Positions 34,751-42,201 of a DNA stretch of 64,000 nt are shown here, in pieces. The notes under the pieces are model-generated. The model saw only the letters and a list, made by a program, of their open reading frames with translations. It made no database searches and was not told the origin of the DNA. Position 1 is the stretch's first letter, and every line of letters starts with the position of its first letter. The translations under genes were made by a program, and so were the position numbers. The DNA is taken from positions 36,509 to 100,508 of the forward strand of contig NZ_BDBL01000034.1 in the NCBI RefSeq assembly GCF_001612965.1, in the 5' to 3' direction. This DNA comes from Nocardia kruczakiae NBRC 101016. GTDB lineage: Bacteria > Actinomycetota > Actinomycetes > Mycobacteriales > Mycobacteriaceae.

Positions 34751-35977
34751 GTGTCGAAACAGCAATATTTGCGTCGGGTCGCGATCGTGGATCCACTCCG
34801 GACTCCCGTGGGGACCTTCGGTGGCGCCCTGCGCGACGTCACGGTGGAGGATCTGGCGGCGACCGTCGTTCGTGAGGTGGTCACCCGCTCCGGCGTCGAT
34901 CCCGAGCGTATCGATGACGTGGTCTTCGCGCAGTCCTATGCCAACTCCGAGGTGCCGTGCGTGGGCCGCTGGGTGGCGCTGCACGCCGGGCTGCCGATCG
35001 GTGTGCCCGGTATGCAGCTGGATCGGCGCTGCGGCGGTGGGCTGCAGGCACTGGTGACCGCGGCGATGATGGTGCAGACCGGTGCCGCCGATGTGGTTCT
35101 GGCGGGCGGTGTGGAGTCGATGAGCCGGATCGAGTACTACTCGACCGCCACCCGCTGGGGTGCGCGCGCGGGCACTGTGTCGCTCTATGATCGGCTCGAC
35201 CGGGGACGCGAGCGGTCGCAGCCGGAAGAACGGTTCGGCCGAATCTCCGGGATGATCGAGACCGCCGAGAATCTGGCGAACGACTACAAGATCGATCGTG
35301 AGAGCGCCGACGCCTATGCCGCGCGCAGCCATCAGCGTGCCGCGGCGGCGTGGAAGAACGGCCGATTCGACGACGAGGTGGTTCCGGTCTCGGTGCCGCA
35401 GCGTCGCGGCGAGCCGCGGATCTTCGCTACCGATGAGGGGGTGCGGCCCGACAGCACCACCGAAACCCTCGCCAAGCTGCGCGCGATCCAGCCCGGCGGC
35501 ACGGTGACCGCCGGAAATGCCAGCCAGCAGAACGACGCCGCCGCGGCCTGCCTGGTCGTGGCCGAAGACCGGCTCGAGGAGCTCGGCCTGACCCCGATCG
35601 GATATCTCGACGGCTGGGCCGCGGCGGGCTGCGATCCGTCGCGGATGGGTATCGGCCCCGTGCCGGCGGTCGCGAAACTCGCTGCGCGCCAAGGCATCGA
35701 CACCCAGCGGTTGCTGAACGGACTCGATCTGGTCGAGTTGAACGAGGCGTTCGCGGTGCAGGTGCTCGCGGTGCTGGAAGGCTGGGGCTGGCGCGATCAC
35801 GATCGGCTCAATGTCAACGGCTCCGGCATCTCGCTCGGACATCCGATCGGTGCGACGGGTATGCGGATGGTGACCACCCTGCTGCACGAACTGCATCGCC
35901 GCGGCGGCGGCAAGGGGCTGGCCACCATGTGCATCGGCGGTGGTCAGGGGCTCGCCGCCACCGTGGAAGCGGTCTGA
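34751..35977 (+). CDS. Acetyl-CoA acetyltransferase family thiolase
   Basis: A 408-residue thiolase with the nucleophilic cysteine in QLDRRCGGGLQAL (about residue 94), NEAFAVQ (about 333), the histidine in SLGHPIGATGMRM (about 362) and the second cysteine in TMCIGGGQG (about 393). All catalytic residues are kept, so it can cleave or condense 3-oxoacyl-CoAs. GTG 34751 is preceded by ACAGGTGAGG. It is divergent from the five-gene operon and supplies the last beta-oxidation step for this region. Confidence 0.9.
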   Translation: MSKQQYLRRVAIVDPLRTPVGTFGGALRDVTVEDLAATVVREVVTRSGVDPERIDDVVFAQSYANSEVPCVGRWVALHAGLPIGVPGMQLDRRCGGGLQALVTAAMMVQTGAADVVLAGGVESMSRIEYYSTATRWGARAGTVSLYDRLDRGRERSQPEERFGRISGMIETAENLANDYKIDRESADAYAARSHQRAAAAWKNGRFDDEVVPVSVPQRRGEPRIFATDEGVRPDSTTETLAKLRAIQPGGTVTAGNASQQNDAAAACLVVAEDRLEELGLTPIGYLDGWAAAGCDPSRMGIGPVPAVAKLAARQGIDTQRLLNGLDLVELNEAFAVQVLAVLEGWGWRDHDRLNVNGSGISLGHPIGATGMRMVTTLLHELHRRGGGKGLATMCIGGGQGLAATVEAV

Positions 35978-36000
35978 CGGCCGTCTTGTAGGCTATGGAA

Positions 36001-36011
36001 ATAAAATATAT
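36001..36011. promoter_or_regulatory. AT-rich box 8 (ATAAAATATAT)
   Basis: Ten of eleven match, 51 nt upstream of acyl-CoA dehydrogenase copy 3 and 23 nt after the thiolase stop, so this gene has its own control region. Confidence 0.55.
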
Positions 36012-36062
36012 AATTCTTGCCGATGCGGTTCGGACGACCTCTCATCGGCGCGAAGGAGAACG

Positions 36063-37226
36063 ATGACCACCCTTAATCCTGACGAGCAGGAGATCGTTGC
36101 CCTGGTCGGCAAGTTCGTCGACGAGAAGGTCCGGCCTCGGGTGCGGGAGTTCGAAGCCGACGATATCTACCCCGGCGAGCTGATCGACGAGATGAAGCAG
36201 CTCGGGTGCTTCGGCCTGTTGGTTCCGTCGGAATTCGGCGGAATCGAGGTCAGCACGGCCTGTTTCGCGCGGGTCACCGAGGAGCTGGCCCGCGGCTGGA
36301 TGAGTATGGCCGGTGCGATCGGCGGCCATTCCGTGATCTCGTATCTGGTGCGGACCTTCGGCACGGACGAGCAGAAGGCGAAGTTCCTGCCGAAGATGGC
36401 GACCGGTGAGATCCGGGCGACCATGGCGCTGACCGAACCCAGCGGCGGCAGTGACCTGCAGGGCATGCGCACCTACGCCCGCGCCGAGGGCGACGATCTG
36501 GTGATCAACGGCAGCAAGACCTGGATCTCCAACGCGGCGCACTCCGGCCTGATCGGTCTGCTGTGCATCACCGACCGCGATGCCACGCCCACGCACAAGG
36601 GTATGAGTGTGGTGCTGGTCGAGCCGGGTGAGGGCATGATCATCTCGAAGAAGCTGCCCAAGCTCGGATACCGCGGTGTGGAGGCCTGTGAGCTGGTCTT
36701 CGACAATATGCGCGTGCCGAACTCGTCGATCCTCGGCGGCGCGCCCGGTGTCGGCTGGAACCACATGATGCGTGGCCTCGAGGTCGGGCGCGTTCAGGTC
36801 GCCTCCCGCGCCGTGGGCGTGGCGCAAGCCGCGCTCGCCGACGCCACCGCCTACGCCCAGCAGCGCGAATCGTTCGGCAAGCCGATCTGGCAGCACCAGG
36901 CCGTCGGCATCCACCTGGCCAATATGGTCACCAAGGTTCAGGCCGCGCGCCTGCTCACCGCCGACGCCGCAGACCGCATCGATCAGGGCCTGCGCGCCGA
37001 TATGGAAGCCGGCATGGCCAAGCTGTATGCCTCGGAGGCCGCGATGGAGGTGGCCCTCGATGCCATGCGCGTGCACGGCGGCTACGGCTTCTCCAAGGAA
37101 TACGAGGTCGAACGCTACTTCCGCGACGCCCCGCTGATGATCCTCGGCGAGGGCACCAACGAAATCCAGCGCAATGTGATTGCGGCGCAGCTGATCTCGC
37201 GCAACAGGGTGACCGACCGAGGGTGA
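36063..37226 (+). CDS. Acyl-CoA dehydrogenase (copy 3)
   Basis: A 387-residue ACAD with LLVPSEFGGIEV, ATMALTEPSGGSDLQGMRTY, INGSKTWISNAAHSG, MRVHGGYGFSKEYEVERYFR and the catalytic glutamate in ILGEGTNEIQRNVI. All expected motifs are present. ATG 36063 follows AAGGAGAA. Copies 2 and 3 carry the catalytic glutamate that copy 1 lacks, so these are the best candidates for conventional alpha,beta-desaturation here. Confidence 0.9.
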   Translation: MTTLNPDEQEIVALVGKFVDEKVRPRVREFEADDIYPGELIDEMKQLGCFGLLVPSEFGGIEVSTACFARVTEELARGWMSMAGAIGGHSVISYLVRTFGTDEQKAKFLPKMATGEIRATMALTEPSGGSDLQGMRTYARAEGDDLVINGSKTWISNAAHSGLIGLLCITDRDATPTHKGMSVVLVEPGEGMIISKKLPKLGYRGVEACELVFDNMRVPNSSILGGAPGVGWNHMMRGLEVGRVQVASRAVGVAQAALADATAYAQQRESFGKPIWQHQAVGIHLANMVTKVQAARLLTADAADRIDQGLRADMEAGMAKLYASEAAMEVALDAMRVHGGYGFSKEYEVERYFRDAPLMILGEGTNEIQRNVIAAQLISRNRVTDRG

Positions 37227-37235
37227 GATCGACTC

Positions 37236-37274
37236 GAAGCCCGGTCGGCGGCTACGGACGCCCGACCGGACTTC
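37236..37274. terminator. Bidirectional stem-loop between convergent genes
   Basis: Arms GAAGCCCGGTCGG and CCGACCGGACTTC pair with one mismatch around a 13-nt loop, between the dehydrogenase (plus) and the metallopeptidase-like gene (minus). Confidence 0.6.
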
Positions 37275-37302
37275 TGCTGTTCGCAACCGCCGACGATAGT
37301 GG

Positions 37303-38466
37303 TCATTCGGCACCGATGGTTGGACCGCCGTGCCAACACGCCATCAGTTCGTTGGGGGTGTGTGGCGCCCGATAGACGGCTTGCAGGACCTGCTCCACCG
37401 GCGCGTTGGGTGTGTCGGCGAGGCGCACGAACCAATCTATCCCGGCAGAGTATGACCACATGTAGGACCGCAGGAGCGTGTTGGCGCCGCGGTCGGTGAG
37501 CAGGTCGGCGATCTGGGAATCGGTCCAGTAGGGCACGCTGCGCCGGGCGCGCTCGGCGAGGTCGAGGATCGGCTCTCCGGCTGCCAGCGCGAGGTGTAGC
37601 TGGCCGCGGACGAGTTGGTGGTAATGATCCAATCGCACTCGGGTGGTGAGGTTTTCGTCGTCGGGAGTGACGAATAGTGGCATTGCCTGGGCGAGACCTT
37701 CGAACAGGACCTGATTCGGTGAATGGACGGAAAAGAGGCGAATCCAGGGCACGTCTTCGGCGGCGCATCGTGCGGAGATGCTTGCGAATTGCAGTGCGTG
37801 GCCGAGGATTTCGTGGAGTGCGAATTGGCGGGCTACCACTTGGGTGAAGCGGGCGTTTCGGAGGTTGATTCGTAGTCGCGGTTTCTGGCCCGCGCCGTCG
37901 AGCCAGTAGCTCCAGTAGGCGTCGACGTCGACGGATTCGATGGTGAGGTCGTAGTCCGCGGTCGCGCCTGTTGCGGCGCGCACGCTTGGTTCGAGGTCGG
38001 CGGCGGCTTCGCGGATCGCGTCTGCACTGACCGAGGCGTCGAGGGGGCCTTCGGCTTCCATCAAGTCGGTGAGGGTTTTGGGGCCCCAGTCGATGCCGAG
38101 TGCGGCGAGGCAGTGTTGTGCTCGCTCGAGGTGTTGCTGGAGGTATTCGTCCGACCATCCCTTGGGCTCGCATCCCTGCGTGCGGCGAACATACCGATCG
38201 AGGGGGTCGTGCTCGCCGAGCAGTGCGGCGCAGTAGGCGATGTCTGCGTCGATTCTGCTGGCGAGGGTGGTGTCGCCGGCCGCTGCGGCTTCGGCCTCGA
38301 GCTCCGACAGGCGTTGCAGGGCTTCGAGCCTGTTGTCGACTGCCGGGACGTCGGAGGTAATCGGCGAGCAGTCGTAGTCGATGACGGGGTGCGCGCCGCG
38401 TTCGATTTCGTATCGGTTCCAGGCTCGTAGAACGTGCTCGGCGGCGTCACGCAGTTGCCTGGTCAC
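37303..38466 (-). CDS. Putative zincin metallohydrolase with HExxxH motif
   Basis: A 387-residue soluble protein of unrecognised family. Residues 218-223 read HEILGH, an H-E-x-x-x-H motif within QFALHEILGHALQFASISAR, and 33 residues later FEGLAQAMPLF provides a possible third ligand, E256. This arrangement (HExxxH then E-G-L-A) recalls the DUF1704/MATCAP group of zincins, not the ordinary HExxH peptidases. The N-terminal 200 residues are helical with an RL-rich segment. No signal peptide is seen, so it acts in the cytoplasm. It overlaps the small upstream gene by 20 nt. Peptidase activity is inferred only. Confidence 0.55.
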   Translation of the reverse strand: MTRQLRDAAEHVLRAWNRYEIERGAHPVIDYDCSPITSDVPAVDNRLEALQRLSELEAEAAAAGDTTLASRIDADIAYCAALLGEHDPLDRYVRRTQGCEPKGWSDEYLQQHLERAQHCLAALGIDWGPKTLTDLMEAEGPLDASVSADAIREAAADLEPSVRAATGATADYDLTIESVDVDAYWSYWLDGAGQKPRLRINLRNARFTQVVARQFALHEILGHALQFASISARCAAEDVPWIRLFSVHSPNQVLFEGLAQAMPLFVTPDDENLTTRVRLDHYHQLVRGQLHLALAAGEPILDLAERARRSVPYWTDSQIADLLTDRGANTLLRSYMWSYSAGIDWFVRLADTPNAPVEQVLQAVYRAPHTPNELMACWHGGPTIGAE

Positions 38467-38734
38467 GATCGATCTCCCAACGTAGCGTCACCGATTCGTT
38501 CGGTCGCAGATAGTCTCTGGTCAGCGTGACCACGATGTCATCGCCGTCGTAGTCCCACAGTAGGTCCTCGGTCGCGCTGTTGATCAGTCCGTTCGGCTCC
38601 TTGGCCTGTAAGGCCGCTGCGACAGAGTCGACCGGCTGTCCTCGGCCGAAACTGTTGCGGGACAGCCGCTTCAGTCGGTCGGCCATCGTGTCGGTCGTTG
38701 AGAACAAAACTTCTGCAGTCCAGCCCGGAACCAT
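38447..38734 (-). CDS. Small hypothetical protein preceding the HExxxH protein
   Basis: Up to 95 residues (79 if starting at ATG 38686). GGAAAG lies just before ATG 38734. The sequence is rich in charged residues with a beta-type segment LLWDYDGDDIVVTLTRDYL; no family was recognised. It overlaps the start of the HExxxH gene by 20 nt, which supports real, coupled translation and a shared function. Confidence 0.5.
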   Translation of the reverse strand: MVPGWTAEVLFSTTDTMADRLKRLSRNSFGRGQPVDSVAAALQAKEPNGLINSATEDLLWDYDGDDIVVTLTRDYLRPNESVTLRWEIDRDQATA

Positions 38735-38955
38735 GCTTTCCAGGAGGCGGCAGTGATGGCCCCGCGGAACGCTGGCGTGGTCATTGGGAGCGGGGCTCGG
38801 GTTCTCCCGCCCAGCGTGCGAACGACAGTCGCGGCGTTACTGTTTCGACGTCGGTCACGCACATGACCGCGCGGAGCGTAAGGATGCCGATATGGTCGGT
38901 TGACGGTGTGCGTTCACCTCGTCGCACTACGTCTTACTACAGCACGGTGACCGTC

Positions 38956-39135
38956 TCACGTTCGCAGTCTGCCGAAGTCCGCGGCCGGCGTCCTCGAACT
39001 CGACCTCACCGTCGACGGACATATCGTCACGGGCACCTCGCGTACCCCGGCTTCGCGCAGCGCCCGGGCGAGATCATCCTGGCTGAGCAACCGCGCGGTC
39101 CGTGCGGCGCGCAATGCGACGTTCGGTGTCCCCAT
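38956..39135 (-). pseudogene. Truncated XRE-type helix-turn-helix gene
   Basis: The first 30 residues, from MGTPNVALRAARTARLLSQD onward (DLARALREAG), match the opening of actinobacterial XRE-family regulators, but the frame then drifts into VREVPVTICPSTVRSSSRTP and stops after 59 residues, so the domain is incomplete. It is likely a remnant. The neighbouring 38735-38955 and 39136-39274 show no gene. Confidence 0.35.
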
Positions 39136-39274
39136 GCGCCCACGGTAGCCGTGCCATGGCGGCAATCATAGGGCTGTTACCGGGACAGGTGCCGCCGATC
39201 GCGCTGGCCGAGAGGGTGCGGCCGTGCTGGCAACAGGATCGAAATGCGCAGGCCAGAAGCGGTATTCGTGACGA

Positions 39275-40495
39275 CTACTTCGCCGCGATGACCCCCGCAT
39301 CGTGCAAACGTCCCAACTCGGCGTCGCTCAGTCCGAGCACTTCGGACAGCACTTCTCCGGTGTGCTCGCCGAGGTCGGGCGCGACCGCGAAGTCGCCGTA
39401 TTCGGAGCCGATGCGCAAGGGGGAGCGGCTGGTCAGGACCGGGCCGATGCCGGGCTGGTCGACCTCGCCGAAGATGGCGGGTGCGCCCTCGGCGCGGTAG
39501 CCGGCTGCCACATCGTGGACCGTGCGGAATTTGCTCCACAGCACACCGGATTCGGTTAGGGCGCGGTCGATTTCGGTGAGCGGACGGGCGGCGAACCAGG
39601 GGCGCAGGATGGCGGTGACGACCTCGCGGTGGCGGTAGCGGTCGTCTTCGGTGCGGAAGTCGGCGCCGAGGGATTTCTCGAGTGCGTCGAATACCGAGTC
39701 CGTGCCGGTGAGGGTGCGCAGGGCGTCCCAGTGGCGGCGGGTGAGGGCGACGACCATGATGCGGTTGCCGTCGGCGGTCTCGAAGTCGGCGCCGTAGCTG
39801 CCGTAGACCTGGTTGCCGTGTTTGGGGCGGGCGGTGCCGAGTTCGTCGGCCTCGGCCAGCCAGCCCAGGTTCACCAGCGAGGAGAAGGCCACATCGGCCA
39901 GGGCGATCCGCAGGAACGAGCCCTCGCCGCTGCGGGTGCGGCGGTGCAGGGCGGCCAGCAGGCCCGTGGTCGCGGTCATGCCGGCCAGCAGATCCCAGGC
40001 GGGCAGGACATGGTTCACCGGTGCGGCCGCATCGAGCGGCCCGGTCATATCGGCAACGCCCGCATCGGGATTCACCGTGTAGTCCACGGCCGCCCGGCCG
40101 TCGGCGTAACCGTCGATGTGTACCTGGATCAGGTCGGCGCGGCGTTGACTCAGTGCTTCATAGGACAGCCACTCCCGCCCCACATTGTTGTCCACCACGA
40201 TGCCCCAGTCCGGTCCCGGCGCGGTGGCCAATCCGATGATCAACTCCTGGCCTTCGGGGGAGCGCAGGTCGACCGCGACGGAACGCTTACCGCGATTCAG
40301 CGCGGTCCAGTACAGGCTGCGCCCGGTCCGCTGCGACAGCGGCCATCGGGTGTAATCGGCCGCCCCGCCGATCGGGTCGACCCGGATGACGTCGGCACCG
40401 AGCTGGCCCAGCGTCATCCCGCCGGACGGGCCCGCCACGAAACTGGCGAATTCCACGATCCGCAGGCCCGTCAACGGGGAATGGTCTGTGCTCAC
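39275..40495 (-). CDS. mct: CaiB/BaiF protein resembling mesaconyl-CoA C1-C4 CoA transferase (2-methylfumaryl-CoA isomerase)
   Basis: A 406-residue class III CoA-transferase. Several stretches follow what I recall of Mct from Chloroflexus: LRIVEFASFVAGPSGGMTLG, QLGADVIRVDPIGG, the LYWTALNRGKRSVAVDLR block, VDYTVNPDAGVADMTGP, VNHVLPAWDLLAG and the ending LGEHTGEVLSEVLGLSDAEL. Mct moves CoA within mesaconate between C1 and C4 carboxyls without a second acid. GTG 40495 has GGAGG 6 nt upstream. It follows a small gene under AT box 9. With the double-hotdog hydratase and CitE genes it could complete a mesaconyl-CoA to citramalyl-CoA route. Family membership is sure; the isomerase call is likely. 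Confidence 0.8.
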   Translation of the reverse strand: MSTDHSPLTGLRIVEFASFVAGPSGGMTLGQLGADVIRVDPIGGAADYTRWPLSQRTGRSLYWTALNRGKRSVAVDLRSPEGQELIIGLATAPGPDWGIVVDNNVGREWLSYEALSQRRADLIQVHIDGYADGRAAVDYTVNPDAGVADMTGPLDAAAPVNHVLPAWDLLAGMTATTGLLAALHRRTRSGEGSFLRIALADVAFSSLVNLGWLAEADELGTARPKHGNQVYGSYGADFETADGNRIMVVALTRRHWDALRTLTGTDSVFDALEKSLGADFRTEDDRYRHREVVTAILRPWFAARPLTEIDRALTESGVLWSKFRTVHDVAAGYRAEGAPAIFGEVDQPGIGPVLTSRSPLRIGSEYGDFAVAPDLGEHTGEVLSEVLGLSDAELGRLHDAGVIAAK

Positions 40496-40562
40496 GTGAT
40501 CCTCCACGATGTGTATGCGGCGCGTGCTCGCCGGAACGAAAAGGTATGTGTTGCAGGTTCTT

Positions 40563-40745
40563 TCACGCTGCAGATGCGAAGCGGAGCACGGTCGCGCGAT
40601 TGCCGTGCCCGACTCGGCCCTGCGGCGCCAGCACGTCGAGAGGGGCGTTGATCTCCATGATCGCGGACAACCGGTGGATGCCGCGCACGACTTGGTGTGG
40701 ACCGGGTGCGGTCCGGTCGTCGGGCTGGGTCGTGATCCTCGTCAT
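40563..40745 (-). CDS. Small hypothetical protein between AT box 9 and the mct-like gene
   Basis: A 60-residue open frame, MTRITTQPDDRTAPGPHQVV onward, from ATG 40745 with GAGG 8 nt upstream. No family was recognised and no membrane segment is visible. It lies 61 nt downstream of AT box 9 and 67 nt before the mct-like start, so it would be the first gene of that transcript, or a leader region. Coding status is uncertain. Confidence 0.35.
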   Translation of the reverse strand: MTRITTQPDDRTAPGPHQVVRGIHRLSAIMEINAPLDVLAPQGRVGHGNRATVLRFASAA

Positions 40746-40806
40746 GGGCACACCTCTGTCGCGGGAGGTTGAAGTTACGGCAGGCACCTGCCAGCGGTAG
40801 TGCACA

Positions 40807-40817
40807 ATATATTATAC
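40807..40817. promoter_or_regulatory. AT-rich box 9 (ATATATTATAC)
   Basis: Ten of eleven match, 61 nt upstream of the small gene preceding the mct-like gene and past the end of LuxR copy 2. Confidence 0.57.
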
Positions 40818-40892
40818 GTGGACGAGCGAAGAGTGGGTGGATGGTGCCGATGATGCCCTCCGAATCCCACAGTCGCCACTGTCGAGGGGAGG

Positions 40893-41993
40893 TCAGTGCG
40901 CCCGGATTGGAGTGTCTCGTAGCCAGTAGGACACCGCCTCGGCGCGATTGGCGGCTCCGAGCTTGCGCAGGATGTGGGTGACGTGGGTCTTGACCGTGCC
41001 CTCGGAGATCGACAGCTTGCGCGCGATCAGGCGGTTCGGTTCGCCCGCGGCGAGCAGTTCGACCACCTCGACCTCGCGGCTCGACAGCAGGGGGTGGGGC
41101 TGGACGGGTGCCGCAAGCGTGGGGCGGGCCGTTATCTGCATGGTGCCGGTGAGTTGCTGCATCCCGCGCTGCAGATCGGCGACACCTTCCAGCACCCGAA
41201 CCCGGGCCAGGTTGTGGCTCAAGCCTTCGGCGAACAGATTGAGCACCGCCCGGTCGGAGGCATCCACCTCACGATGTGGCTGATAGCAGTCCCCGTGCAC
41301 CATGCCGACGACCCGCCCCTGCACCGCCAGCGGGGCGATGGCATAGGAGGTGCAGCGCGACATCTTCACCAAGGTTCGCTCGACTCGCGGATTCTGCTGC
41401 ACGTCGAGCGCCAGTCCGGCCCGGCCGTGCGCGACGATATCGGACTCGATCAAGGTGCCGTCGAGTCGTGGCGGATTGTCGCGCCCGGTCGCCACCATGT
41501 CTTCGGCCAGTTTCGGATCACCGACCACGCACATGGTGCTCAGCTTCCATACCGAATTCTCCACCGTGGACAACAGCACCCGATCGAATCCCAAGGTGCA
41601 GGCCGCTTCGGGTGCCCGGGTGAACAGATCGTCGACCGTTACCGCGTCGTGCAGACTCGCCAGTGCGCGGCGGACTCGGCGCAGCAGTTCGACGCCCTCG
41701 TTGAGCCGCGCCTCGTCGACCGCGCTCTCGGCTTCGCGAATTCGGGCGAGCAACGCGGTGAGGCGGGCCGGTAGGTCGGGCCGGGCGTCGGTGGCCCGAA
41801 CCAGATCCGCGAGAGTCGCATCCCACAGATAGCGCAGGATCTGCTTGGCCGTCAGCGCCCAGGAGTAGTCGTAGGTGGGGAATTCCCGGCCGAGCGTGGC
41901 GCCGGCGTCGACGACGAGTTCGCGGATCCGGATGCCGAGCTCCCTGTCGAGCGCTACGTCGCGGCGGGGTGAATCCGTCGTTGCGGTTGTCAC
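40893..41993 (-). CDS. GAF-domain LuxR-family transcriptional regulator (copy 2)
   Basis: A 366-residue paralogue of copy 1 at 415-1521 with the same layout: helical N-terminus, GAF-like region (CTLGFDRVLLSTVENSVWKL and GMVHGDCYQPHR) and C-terminal LuxR domain with LSSREVEVVELLAAGEPNRL and SEGTVKTHVTHILRKLGAAN. GTG 41993 is selected because GGAG lies 6 nt before it and a longer reading would translate through AT box 10. The box sits 26 nt upstream, mirroring copy 1. The gene is divergent from the second prpD-like gene. Ligand and targets are unknown; the AT box is a candidate target. Confidence 0.87.
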   Translation of the reverse strand: MTTATTDSPRRDVALDRELGIRIRELVVDAGATLGREFPTYDYSWALTAKQILRYLWDATLADLVRATDARPDLPARLTALLARIREAESAVDEARLNEGVELLRRVRRALASLHDAVTVDDLFTRAPEAACTLGFDRVLLSTVENSVWKLSTMCVVGDPKLAEDMVATGRDNPPRLDGTLIESDIVAHGRAGLALDVQQNPRVERTLVKMSRCTSYAIAPLAVQGRVVGMVHGDCYQPHREVDASDRAVLNLFAEGLSHNLARVRVLEGVADLQRGMQQLTGTMQITARPTLAAPVQPHPLLSSREVEVVELLAAGEPNRLIARKLSISEGTVKTHVTHILRKLGAANRAEAVSYWLRDTPIRAH

Positions 41994-42019
41994 TGTCGCT
42001 CCACTACTTCCCAAGGACA

Positions 42020-42030
42020 ATATATTATGT
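42020..42030. promoter_or_regulatory. AT-rich box 10 (ATATATTATGT)
   Basis: Ten of eleven match within the near-palindrome GGACAATATATTATGTCC (42015-42032), 26 nt upstream of LuxR copy 2 and 171 nt upstream of the divergent prpD-like gene. Confidence 0.6.
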
Positions 42031-42201
42031 CCAATTCTAGCGGTAGTATGGACCTCGATGTCACAGTTTCGCGCAACGTGACCGCAGTCGACCGAAGGTC
42101 GTACTTCGATCGGACCAGCGGTGGATGTCACCGGCCCTGGTCGACGTCATCGTTGATATCGGCATCCCAGCCGCGCGGTAGCCAGGAAAGGACCTCCGTT
42201 C

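Noticed and set aside
1552..42030. AT-rich islands as scars of insertion elements or foreign DNA
   Set aside because: Each island is only 11-20 bases, is located just upstream of genes, shares one core, and has no flanking repeats or transposase remnants.
41994..42131. Longer N-terminus of LuxR copy 2
   Set aside because: It would translate through AT box 10; the GTG at 41993 has the ribosome site and gives the same length as copy 1.
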